A stretch of DNA of 29,709 nucleotides from a virus. The stretch is taken from positions 1-29,709 of IMG/VR virus record IMGVR_UViG_3300027763_000176; one strand, 5' to 3'. Positions within the stretch are counted from its first letter, which is position 1. Each line of letters begins with the position of its first letter. The notes beneath the pieces are model-generated. The model saw only the letters and a program-made list of their open reading frames with translations, did not search any database and was not told the DNA's origin. Shown piece by piece: positions 21,801-29,469 of the stretch. The position numbers were made by a program, and so were the translations under genes.

Positions 21801-22697
21801 ATGAAGATAATAGAACTAATAATAGACGAAAACGAACAACTTTCAGGGGTTGATGCAGTTTCAATAGTAGAATTTCCTGCAATAGAATCTAATTTTATTT
21901 CATTAAACAAGCAATTAGCACTTGCTAAAGTTGATGATGAAAAAAGAATTTTAATGGGAGCAGCTTTAATTCCTAATAAACAAATTTATAGAAGAAATGG
22001 AGAAGATGAATATTACATTTTCTTTTCACCTGAAACTGTACGCAAAGCAAGTGAGTTATTTTTGATGAATTCAAATCAAAATAACGCTACATTAGAACAC
22101 GAAAAAGAATTGAAAGATTTAAGTATTGTAGAAAGTTGGATTGTTGAAGACACTGAAATGGATAAATCTAAAAAGTATGGTTTAGACGCACCTGTGGGTT
22201 CTTGGATGGTTTCAATGAAAGTAAACAACGATGCTATTTGGAATGACTTTGTAAAAACAGGGAAGGTTAAAGGATTTTCGATTGAAGGATATTTCAGCGA
22301 CAAATTAGAAATGTCTTTGCAAAAAGAAAAAGAATTGGAATTGCTAAATAAAATAAAGGACATTATTTTAAATGGTGAAAAAAAAAAGACTAATTTAGAA
22401 TCTTATACAGATTATCCTGAACAAGCTACTGAAAATGCAAAGATAGCTTTAAGATATGCCGAAGAGAATGGTTGGGGTGATTGTGGAACTCCTGTTGGAA
22501 AAGCAAGAGCAAATCAATTAGCAAATAGAGAACCAATAAGCGAAGATACAATTAGTAGAATGGCTTCTTTTGAAAGGCAAAGACAAAATTCAGATAGACC
22601 ATTAGGCGAAGGATGTGGAAGATTAATGTGGTTAGCTTGGGGCGGAGATGCAGGTATTGAGTGGGCGAGTAGAAAACTAAAACAAATAAGAAAATAA
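21801..22697 (+). CDS. XkdF-like prohead protease with C-terminal extra domain
   Basis: The 298-residue protein has two parts. Residues 1-170 resemble the XkdF serine protease (RILMGAALIPNKQIYR, YYIFFSPETV, ESWIVEDTEMDKS, then VKGFSIEGYF). Candidate catalytic residues are His100 and Ser160, with Glu162 nearby. It should trim scaffold and capsid during head maturation. Residues 201-298 form a separate module (YTDYPEQATENAKIALRYAE, then GWGDCGTPVGKARANQL and GCGRLMWLAWGGDAGIEWA) that I recall attached to head proteins of Flavobacterium phages. The scaffold and capsid genes follow directly. The fusion may bring a virion module to the prohead. Confidence 0.85.
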   Translation: MKIIELIIDENEQLSGVDAVSIVEFPAIESNFISLNKQLALAKVDDEKRILMGAALIPNKQIYRRNGEDEYYIFFSPETVRKASELFLMNSNQNNATLEHEKELKDLSIVESWIVEDTEMDKSKKYGLDAPVGSWMVSMKVNNDAIWNDFVKTGKVKGFSIEGYFSDKLEMSLQKEKELELLNKIKDIILNGEKKKTNLESYTDYPEQATENAKIALRYAEENGWGDCGTPVGKARANQLANREPISEDTISRMASFERQRQNSDRPLGEGCGRLMWLAWGGDAGIEWASRKLKQIRK

Positions 22698-22906
22698 TGT
22701 TAAACTTTTTAAATAAAATTATGGGAAATAAAACAAGTTCGCCAAAAGGCGGTAAAAGAGGATGTCTTTGTAAAGACGGAAAGTATAGTGCAGAATGTTG
22801 TCAAGGCGAATTGCAAGAACAAGGAGTTGGAGCAACTGTAGGCCAACAATCAAGCTCGGTTACAAATACAAATGCACCACGAACGATCGTTACAAATAAC
22901 GGCTAA
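22697..22906 (+). CDS. Small cysteine-rich protein
   Basis: The 69-residue protein starts on the last base of the protease stop (TAATG). Its core GCLCKDGKYSAECCQG holds Cys23, Cys25, Cys34 and Cys35, which could form a compact metal or disulfide site, followed by a Gln/Ser/Thr-rich tail. The same core seems familiar from small proteins near head genes of Flavobacterium phages. It may be a minor virion or assembly protein. Function unknown. Confidence 0.7.
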   Translation: MLNFLNKIMGNKTSSPKGGKRGCLCKDGKYSAECCQGELQEQGVGATVGQQSSSVTNTNAPRTIVTNNG

Positions 22907-22956
22907 TTTATAACAAAAACAAATAATAATAATTTAACTAATAAATACTTATTAAT

Positions 22957-23514
22957 ATGAATGTAATCAATGAAATTAAAACTCTTTTGGGTATGGATGT
23001 AAATCTTGCTCAAATGAAACTAATGGATGGCGTTACTGTTTTAGAAGCTGATGCTTTTGAAATGGACAACGCTGTTTTTATCGTTAATGGCGAGGAAAAG
23101 ATTCCTGTGCCTGTTGGGGAATACGAATTAGAAGACGGTATGATTTTAGTAGTATCTGTTGAGGGTGTTATTGCTGAGATTAAAGAAGCTGTTGTTGAAA
23201 TGCCGGAGGTTGAAGAGCCTGAAGCAGAAGTAGAAGTTGTTGTTGAAGCGCAAGCTGAAGCGGTAGCTGCCCCAAAAAGAATTGTAGAATCAGTTTCAAA
23301 AGAAATGTTCTTTGCTGAAATTGAAAAATTAAGAACTGAAATTGCTGAATTAAAATCAGTAAAAGAAGTTGTTAAAGAAGAATTAAGTTCAGAAGTTGTT
23401 GTTGAACCATTAACACATTCTCCTGAAGTTAAAAACGAAGTTAAACTAAATAAATTTTCACCTAATCGCCCAATGACTACACAAGATAGAGTTATGGCAA
23501 AACTTTTTAATTAA
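22957..23514 (+). CDS. Probable capsid scaffold protein
   Basis: The 185-residue, very acidic protein lies between the prohead protease and the capsid gene, where scaffolds belong. An N-terminal beta-like domain (MDGVTVLEADAFEMDNAVF, PVPVGEYELEDGMILVV) leads to a low-complexity Glu/Val/Ala stretch (about 80-105), then a coiled coil (about 115-150, FFAEIEKLRTEIAELKSV) and a basic C-terminal end (KLNKFSPNRPMTTQDRVMAK) that could bind capsid subunits. The layout is that of a cleavable scaffold. The next gene starts seven bases later. Confidence 0.75.
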   Translation: MNVINEIKTLLGMDVNLAQMKLMDGVTVLEADAFEMDNAVFIVNGEEKIPVPVGEYELEDGMILVVSVEGVIAEIKEAVVEMPEVEEPEAEVEVVVEAQAEAVAAPKRIVESVSKEMFFAEIEKLRTEIAELKSVKEVVKEELSSEVVVEPLTHSPEVKNEVKLNKFSPNRPMTTQDRVMAKLFN

Positions 23515-23521
23515 ATATAAT

Positions 23522-24475
23522 ATGGCTACTACTACAAGTATTACAACAACTTACGCAGGTGAGTTTGCAGGAAAATATCTTTCTGCTGCATTATTATCAG
23601 GTTCTACTATTGCAAATGGTGGAATTGAAGTAATGCCAAACGTTAAATTCAAATCTGTTATCCAAAAAATCGCTACTGATGCAATCGTTAAAGATGCAAC
23701 TTGTGATTTCGATGCAACTTCTACAGTTACTTTAACTGAAAAAATTCTACTTGCCGAGGAATTCCAAGTAAATTTGAGCCTTTGCAAGAAAGATTTCCAT
23801 TCGACGTGGCAAAGTTTAGAGATGGGGTATTCTTCTTTTGATTCTTTACCTACATCTTTCGCTGATTTCTTGATTTCTCACGTTGCTGCTAAAGTTGCTG
23901 AAAAAACAGAACAAAACATTTGGAGAGGTGCTACAGCTAATGCAGGTGAATTCAATGGATTTACTGCTTTATTAACTGCTGATGCAGGTTTACCTTCTGC
24001 ACAAGAGGTTGCAGGAACTACTGTAACTGCTGCAAACGTAATTGCTGAACTTGGAAAAATCGTTGATGCTATCCCTGCTAAACTTTACGGAAAAGAAGAT
24101 TTGTATATCTACGTTTCTCAAAACATCGCAAGAGCTTATGTTAGAGCTTTAGGTGGATTTGGAGCTTCAGGTTTAGGAGCTAACGGTTCTAACGCACAAG
24201 GAACACAATGGTATAACAACGGTTCTCTTTCTTTCGACGGAGTTAAAATCTTTGTTGCAAATGGTTTAGCTTCAAACGTTGCTATTGCTGCTGAAAAATC
24301 TAACTTATTCTTTGGAACAGGTTTATTATCTGACCAAAATGAAGTGAAAGTTATTGATATGGCTGATCTTGACGGATCACAAAATGTAAGAGTAATTATG
24401 AGATTTACTGCAGGTGTTCAATACGCTATTGTAGAAGATATTGTAACTTACGGAATTACAAACTCTGCTAACTAA
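23522..24475 (+). CDS. Major capsid protein, HK97-fold
   Basis: The 317-residue protein follows protease and scaffold genes and precedes a strong terminator, as expected for the most abundant head protein. It begins with an extended segment (TTYAGEFAGKYLSAALL) and has a middle region with FADFLISHVAAKVAEKTEQN and a C-terminal part (VIMRFTAGVQYAIVEDIVTY) typical of HK97-type capsids of Bacteroidota phages. Its codons end in C (TTC, AAC, ATC) more often than in neighbouring genes by eye, which suggests selection for high expression. No N-terminal delta domain is evident, which fits a separate scaffold. Confidence 0.85.
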   Translation: MATTTSITTTYAGEFAGKYLSAALLSGSTIANGGIEVMPNVKFKSVIQKIATDAIVKDATCDFDATSTVTLTEKILLAEEFQVNLSLCKKDFHSTWQSLEMGYSSFDSLPTSFADFLISHVAAKVAEKTEQNIWRGATANAGEFNGFTALLTADAGLPSAQEVAGTTVTAANVIAELGKIVDAIPAKLYGKEDLYIYVSQNIARAYVRALGGFGASGLGANGSNAQGTQWYNNGSLSFDGVKIFVANGLASNVAIAAEKSNLFFGTGLLSDQNEVKVIDMADLDGSQNVRVIMRFTAGVQYAIVEDIVTYGITNSAN

Positions 24476-24499
24476 TATTAACTTAGTTTAATTAAATAA

Positions 24500-24526
24500 G
24501 GGGAGGTAAAGTGCCTTCCCTTTTTT
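24500..24526 (+). terminator. Rho-independent terminator after the capsid gene
   Basis: GGGGAGG (24500-24506) pairs with CCTTCCC (24514-24520) over seven pairs with one G-T, followed by six T. It would set capsid mRNA well above downstream messages. Confidence 0.9.
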
Positions 24527-24549
24527 ATTAACTTTAAAAACATAAAACT

Positions 24550-25092
24550 ATGCCTTGTGATATTTCTTTAGGACGTGCCGAACAATGTAAAAATAGCATT
24601 GGAGGTTTAAGAGCAGCATACTTCATTAATTGGGGTGATGCTACAACGGTAACTTATTCTGCAACTGCAGGACAAGAGGATGTAATTACAGCTTTAGGGG
24701 GAACTCCTGTTGGTTACAAATATGAATTAAAAGGGACTTCAACATTTGAACAAACTGTTACTTCATCAAGAGAAAATGGAACTACATTTGTAGACCAAAA
24801 ATTAACTTTAAGTATTAAGAAATTATCTATTGCAGACCACAAGCAGTTGAAATTATTATCTTATGGTAGACCACAAGTTATTATAGAAGATAACAACGGA
24901 AACTTCTTTATGGCAGGTTTAACTAAAGGTATGGATTTAGTAACTTCTACTATTTCTACAGGTGCTGCTATGGGTGATATGTCAGGATATTCTTTGGAGT
25001 TTCAAGGTATGGAACCTGTACCTGCAAACTTTGTAACAGGACCATTAACTACAAGTATTTTAGCTTCTATTGTTGAAGGAACTGTAGCATAA
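24550..25092 (+). CDS. Major tail (tube) protein
   Basis: The 180-residue protein resembles tail tube proteins of Flavobacterium phages: an N-terminal CDISLGRAEQCK, GGLRAAYFINWG, then GTSTFEQTVTSSRENGTTF, LSIKKLSIADHKQLKLLSYG, and EDNNGNFFMAGLTKGMD. Beta-rich composition and Gly/Thr content fit the tube fold. It is bracketed by terminators at 24500 and 25118, so it is probably transcribed as a strong single-gene unit. It is unusual in lying between the capsid and portal genes and not with the tape measure. Confidence 0.82.
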   Translation: MPCDISLGRAEQCKNSIGGLRAAYFINWGDATTVTYSATAGQEDVITALGGTPVGYKYELKGTSTFEQTVTSSRENGTTFVDQKLTLSIKKLSIADHKQLKLLSYGRPQVIIEDNNGNFFMAGLTKGMDLVTSTISTGAAMGDMSGYSLEFQGMEPVPANFVTGPLTTSILASIVEGTVA

Positions 25093-25117
25093 TATTATTG
25101 TTTGTTTTTTTTAAAGA

Positions 25118-25145
25118 GGGTGCTATTTATTTAGCATCCTTTTTT
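25118..25145 (+). terminator. Rho-independent terminator after the tail tube gene
   Basis: GGGTGCTA (25118-25125) pairs with TAGCATCC (25132-25139) over eight pairs, followed by six T. Confidence 0.9.
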
Positions 25146-25193
25146 GTTTTAAAACAATTTTGAATATTAATTATTAATATATAAAAATAGTTT
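25146..25193 (+). promoter_or_regulatory. Candidate late promoter/leader, shared with 14748-14794
   Basis: ACAATTTTGA is followed by TTATTAATATA starting at 25171, exactly 23 bases before the ATG. The same arrangement occurs before the tail chaperone gene. It differs from the TAnnTTTG elements of early genes. Confidence 0.4.
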
Positions 25194-25523
25194 ATGATAA
25201 TTTTAAGGAAACAAACTACAGCACAAAGTTTAACATTTATACCAAGAGTAATGAGTGCAAACACTATTGTTTTAAGAAATGAAACTACAAATGTTGAAAC
25301 TACAATTTCTGCTACATTTAGTTTATCAAGTTATTATTTAACAACGACTACTGTTTTTGATTTAGATGAAAATACATTTTATAATTTAACTATTAAAAAT
25401 GGTGCTAATATAGTTTACAAAGATATTATCTTTTGCACAAATCAAGCTAACGATACATATACAGTAAACCAAAATCAATACATAGCAAACGTTACAACAA
25501 ACGAATTTAAAATTTATGAGTAA
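25194..25523 (+). CDS. Small structural protein, beta-rich
   Basis: The 109-residue protein is almost all beta-type with a high Thr and Asn content (TTAQSLTFIPR, FYNLTIKNG, IVYKDIIFCTNQ, then YTVNQNQYI). I recall similar small proteins next to tail tube or portal genes in Bacteroidota phages. A virion or tail accessory role is likely. Its last 8 bases overlap the portal gene, so the two are co-translated. Confidence 0.65.
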   Translation: MIILRKQTTAQSLTFIPRVMSANTIVLRNETTNVETTISATFSLSSYYLTTTTVFDLDENTFYNLTIKNGANIVYKDIIFCTNQANDTYTVNQNQYIANVTTNEFKIYE

Positions 25524-27393
25524 TATATCAATATTAAATTTAAGTGCTTACACAAGCCCTGTAATACAAGAAAATAAAAAGAATAGTTACATTGAATATG
25601 GAAGTGATAACAATTACTTTCAATATTTAATTGATCGTTATTTATATTCAGCTACCAATGGAGCAATTATTACAGGTGTTGCTAATATGATTTACGGTAA
25701 AGGTTTAGAAGCATTAGATTCTAATCAAAAGCCAAATGAATATGCACAAATGAAGTCTATAATTAAAGATTCAGATTTGCGCAAAGTAGCTTTAGAACGT
25801 AAACTATTAGGAATGGCTGCTATGCAAGTTGTAATGCAAGGTAAAATGGTTAAGCAAGTGCTTCATTTTCCTATGCAAACATTAAGAGCTGAAAAATGCA
25901 ATGATAAAGGACAGATAGAAGCTTGGTATTATCATCCTGATTGGGCTAAAAAGAAACAATCTGAAGACGCAAAACGTATTCCCGCTTTTGGTTTTGGTAA
26001 TGGTAATGAAGTTGAGATATATGTAATACATCCTTATGTGAGTGGATTTGATTATTATAGCCCAATAGATTATTCAGGTTCTTTACCTTATGCTTTGCTT
26101 GAAGAAAATATTGCAGACTATCAAATTAACGATGTTCAGAATGGCTTTAGCGGAACAAAAGTAATCAACTTCAACAATGGTATTCCTTCTGAAGAAATGC
26201 GTGATAAAATGAAGCGTGATGTTATGGGTAAATTAACAGGTGCAAGAGGTGAAAAAGTAATTGTAGCTTTTAACTCTAATGCAGAATCTAAAACAACCGT
26301 TGAAGATTTACCTTTAAACGATGCTCCGGCGCATTATGAATACCTATCTAAAGAATGTTTTGAAAAACTAATTGTTGGCCATAGAATTACAAACCCAATG
26401 TTGTTAGGTATTAGAGAAACAGGTAGTGGCTTAAGTAGCAATGCGGATGAAATAGAAACTTCTACTTTAATGTTTTTAAATTTAGTTATTAAACCATATC
26501 AAAATGAATTAATAACTGCATTAGATGCTATATTAGCTGTTAATGGTATATCTTTAGATTTAAGATTTGTAAGATTACAACCATTAGATAACGAACAAAT
26601 AATAAGTTCTTCAAATCCTATTATTGAAGCGGTAAATAGTTTGTCTCCTTTGGTTGCTAATAAAGTATTAGAATCAATGACTGCAAATGAAATAAGAAGT
26701 TTGGTTGGTTTAGTTCCTGAGCCGGGCGGTTCTGATTTAAATCCAAGTGTTGTATCTAATTTATCTAAAGATTTAACAGATGAAGAAGGAGATAGCATAC
26801 TTAATTCATTATTAGGTGAAGGAATTGATGATGAGTGGGAATTAGTTGACAAAAGAGAATATTCTGAATCTAATATTTCAATTGAAGAATGGGCAAATTC
26901 TAAAATAAAAAACAAAGAAAACCTATTTCAAAAATTAGCGGGAGTTATAAAATCAAACCCAAACGCAAAAAGTTCTTTAGATAAAGACAATTACAAAGTA
27001 CGATATGAATATATTGAAAAATATTCAAGTGGTAATTCAAGAGACTTTTGCAAAAAAATGATGACAAGAACTGCTAATGGAGTTGTATATAGAAAAGAAG
27101 ATATAGATCAAGCAAGTTTTCAAGGCGTGAATATGGAATTCGGACATAATGGTCAAAATTATTCACTCTTTAAATATAAAGGAGGAGTTAGCTGCGGCCA
27201 TGTATGGGGAGAAAACCTATATAGATTAAAAACTAAAACTGATGGAACGCCATATGTAGATAAAGCTTTAAGCTCAAGTGAAGAAGTAGGATTTATTGAA
27301 GGATACAATCCAAATCCAACCGGATGGAGTGAAGCACAAATAGCACCAATAGATATGCCAAATAACGGACATCACCCAAATTATAAAGGATAA
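25516..27393 (+). CDS. Portal protein with extra C-terminal domain
   Basis: The 625-residue protein has a portal-like body (1 to about 430) with NGAIITGVANMIYGKGL, ALERKLLGMAAMQVVMQG, PYALLEENIADYQINDV and the helical HRITNPMLLGIRETG segment. Portals form the 12-part ring through which DNA enters and to which the neck binds. From about residue 491 a second domain begins (NSRDFCKKMM, VVYRKEDIDQASF, LFKYKGGVSCGHVWGENLYR) that I recall fused to portals of Bacteroidota phages. Its role is unclear. The gene lies at the end of the head region, far from terL, which is unusual. The connector gene follows after three bases. Confidence 0.87.
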   Translation: MSNISILNLSAYTSPVIQENKKNSYIEYGSDNNYFQYLIDRYLYSATNGAIITGVANMIYGKGLEALDSNQKPNEYAQMKSIIKDSDLRKVALERKLLGMAAMQVVMQGKMVKQVLHFPMQTLRAEKCNDKGQIEAWYYHPDWAKKKQSEDAKRIPAFGFGNGNEVEIYVIHPYVSGFDYYSPIDYSGSLPYALLEENIADYQINDVQNGFSGTKVINFNNGIPSEEMRDKMKRDVMGKLTGARGEKVIVAFNSNAESKTTVEDLPLNDAPAHYEYLSKECFEKLIVGHRITNPMLLGIRETGSGLSSNADEIETSTLMFLNLVIKPYQNELITALDAILAVNGISLDLRFVRLQPLDNEQIISSSNPIIEAVNSLSPLVANKVLESMTANEIRSLVGLVPEPGGSDLNPSVVSNLSKDLTDEEGDSILNSLLGEGIDDEWELVDKREYSESNISIEEWANSKIKNKENLFQKLAGVIKSNPNAKSSLDKDNYKVRYEYIEKYSSGNSRDFCKKMMTRTANGVVYRKEDIDQASFQGVNMEFGHNGQNYSLFKYKGGVSCGHVWGENLYRLKTKTDGTPYVDKALSSSEEVGFIEGYNPNPTGWSEAQIAPIDMPNNGHHPNYKG

Positions 27394-27396
27394 AAA

Positions 27397-27897
27397 ATGG
27401 CAAAAGCATTATTCATAACAACAAACGATTTAGTTAAACATACTATTATAAATGGTAATGTAGACCCTGATAGCTATACACAATATATCTTTCAAGCGCA
27501 ACAGGTACACATACAAAACTATTTAGGAACTAAACTCTACAATAAGATTAACGATGGTATTGTAGCAGGTAATTTAGCAAGTCCTTATACAACGCTTTTA
27601 AGCGACTATATTAAAATGATGGTAATACATTGGACTATGGTAGAATATTTGCCTTATGCATCTATTAAAATCAGCGAGAAAGGTGTATTTAAACATAATT
27701 CTGAAAACAGTACTGTAGTTGAGAAATCAGAAATAGATTTTTTAATTGAAAAAGCACGTGATACTGCACAAAGTTATACTAATAGATTTATAGATTATAT
27801 GACTTTCAATCAATCTTCTTTTCCTGAATATAATTTGAATTCAAATGCAGATATGTATCCTGATAAAGATGCAAATTTTTCAGGATGGGTGCTATAA
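27397..27897 (+). CDS. Head-tail connector-like protein
   Basis: The 166-residue protein follows the portal by three bases. It is helical, with QYIFQAQQVHIQNYLGTKLY, IKMMVIHWTMVEYLPYASI, GVFKHNSENSTVVEKSEIDFL and TAQSYTNRFIDYM, a pattern that resembles the adaptor (gp6-type) proteins that sit under the portal. It would open the neck for tail attachment. The family call is from pattern and position. Confidence 0.75.
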   Translation: MAKALFITTNDLVKHTIINGNVDPDSYTQYIFQAQQVHIQNYLGTKLYNKINDGIVAGNLASPYTTLLSDYIKMMVIHWTMVEYLPYASIKISEKGVFKHNSENSTVVEKSEIDFLIEKARDTAQSYTNRFIDYMTFNQSSFPEYNLNSNADMYPDKDANFSGWVL

Positions 27898-27980
27898 AAG
27901 AAACATATAAACCAAAAGAAACTAATGTTAAAAAATTAGAAATCTTTTTAAATAAATTAGAAAAGCAAAATGGCAAATAA
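27885..27980 (+). CDS. Tiny basic hypothetical protein
   Basis: This 31-residue frame overlaps the connector by 13 bases and the next gene by 11. The product is lysine-rich and helical (ETNVKKLEIFLNKLEKQ). The double overlap supports translation. Function unknown. Confidence 0.5.
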   Translation: MGAIKETYKPKETNVKKLEIFLNKLEKQNGK

Positions 27981-28215
27981 TATCGATTGGGGTCAAGGTG
28001 CAAATAACAACACGATTGGATGGGGTCAAGGTGCTGCAAACAATTCTATTAATTGGGGTTATTCTCACTATGTAAGTTATGCAGGTGAAACAGAAATAGT
28101 AGGAAATGAAAGTATTATAAACACTGATTTTAGAACAAGAGTTACAACTGATTCAGGATATTATGAAGCAGAATCTTGTTTATTACAAACATTAGAAAAT
28201 TTAGATAGATTATGA
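27970..28215 (+). CDS. Small repeat-containing protein upstream of the fibre
   Basis: The 81-residue protein has an N-terminal repeat in which WG recurs three times: NNIDWGQGA, NNTIGWGQGA and NNSINWGYS. This short repeat is familiar to me from small proteins near tail fibres in Bacteroidota phages. The second half is acidic (TEIVGNESIINTDFRTRVTT). It overlaps the fibre gene by 4 bases. It may be a minor tail or fibre-assembly protein. Confidence 0.65.
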   Translation: MANNIDWGQGANNNTIGWGQGAANNSINWGYSHYVSYAGETEIVGNESIINTDFRTRVTTDSGYYEAESCLLQTLENLDRL

Positions 28216-29468
28216 GTTTATTAGATAAAGCGAGTTTAGTAGTTACGCCAAACGCGTATAAAGAAAGCAAGTTATATTCAGTTGTTCCTTCAAGTGGTGC
28301 AGGTGATATGTCGGTTGTTCGTGCTACAACAGCAACGAGGGTAAATAGTTTTGGATTGATTGAAAGCGTAGCTGTAAACGTACCACGTATTGATTACACA
28401 AACGGAAGTTGTCCGAGTTTATTGGTAGAGCCACAGAGAACGAATTTATTTACTTATTCAGAGCAATTTGATAATGCAGCTTGGAGCAAAATAAATTCAA
28501 GTATAACTGCAAATTCTGCAATATCTCCTGATGGTAGTATGAATGCAGATAAAATTGTTGAAAATAATATTAATGCTGCACACTTTGTTTTAAAATCTTC
28601 TTCTTATACAGGTACAAATACTTTAAGCGTTTTTTTAAAAAAATCTGAAAGAGATAAAGTTATAATTCAGTTAGCTACTGCATCGTTAGTTTATTATGCT
28701 AAATTAGTTGATTTAACAAATGGAACTTTATTAACACCTCCTTCTCCTTTTACAAATATAACAACTTCAAGTATTAAAAATTTTGGTAATGGTTGGTTTA
28801 GAATTGATATGACTTTAACTGATACGATTATTGAAACTGCTTTTTTCTTATATAATGGTTCTTCATATTCTTATACGGGTGATGGAACTTCAGGTTGTTT
28901 TATTTATGGTGCTCAATTAGAAGTAGGAAGTTATGCTACTTCATACGTGCCGACTGTAGCCACCGCTGTAACTCGTAACGCTGATGTTATTTCTAAAACA
29001 GCAATAAGTAGTTTAATAGGGCAAACAGAGGGAACTATTTTCTTTGACGGTATAGTTAATAATATTCAAAATGCTTTTTCAAATATATTAAGTACAAATA
29101 AAGAAGTTTTATCTAATTCAAATATTCAATTAGGAAAACAACAATCAACAAATAAATTTATTTTTGATTTATTTTTAGGTAATGGAACTTATAACTCAAT
29201 AAAATTAACTTCAACTAATGCTTTTGCAAATGGAGTTAGAACAAAGGTAGCAATTAGATATAAAAGCGGTGATTTTGCTATGTATATTAATGGAGTTTTG
29301 CAAGCTACAAGTTCAAGCACATATACAAATAACGGTACAAAATCAGAATTATTTTTAAATGATATTACTACTTATTTTGGATATCAAGAAAGCGTGAGTT
29401 TCAATTCCGCACAATTATATAAAACTCCTTTGACAAATTCTGAATTACAATCTTTAAGCACAATATAA
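28212..29468 (+). CDS. Tail fibre / receptor-binding protein with LamG-like domain
   Basis: The 418-residue protein starts with a fibre-type region (KASLVVTPNAYKESKLYSVV, VARATTATRV-like strands) and a hallmark segment PRIDYTNGSCPSLLVEPQRT, then NLFTYSEQFDNAAWSK, which I recognise from phage head- or tail-fibre proteins. The C-terminal part (about 260-418) has the beta-sandwich rhythm of LamG/concanavalin-type carbohydrate-binding domains (EGTIFFDGIV, KVAIRYKSGDFAMYINGVLQ). It probably binds a cell-surface glycan and sets host range. It is the last large late gene before the genome join. Confidence 0.78.
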   Translation: MSLLDKASLVVTPNAYKESKLYSVVPSSGAGDMSVVRATTATRVNSFGLIESVAVNVPRIDYTNGSCPSLLVEPQRTNLFTYSEQFDNAAWSKINSSITANSAISPDGSMNADKIVENNINAAHFVLKSSSYTGTNTLSVFLKKSERDKVIIQLATASLVYYAKLVDLTNGTLLTPPSPFTNITTSSIKNFGNGWFRIDMTLTDTIIETAFFLYNGSSYSYTGDGTSGCFIYGAQLEVGSYATSYVPTVATAVTRNADVISKTAISSLIGQTEGTIFFDGIVNNIQNAFSNILSTNKEVLSNSNIQLGKQQSTNKFIFDLFLGNGTYNSIKLTSTNAFANGVRTKVAIRYKSGDFAMYINGVLQATSSSTYTNNGTKSELFLNDITTYFGYQESVSFNSAQLYKTPLTNSELQSLSTI

Positions 29469-29469
29469 A

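Noticed and set aside
27970-28070. CRISPR-like short repeats
   Set aside because: The repeated DNA is in frame and encodes the WGQGA peptide repeat. There are no spacers of constant length.
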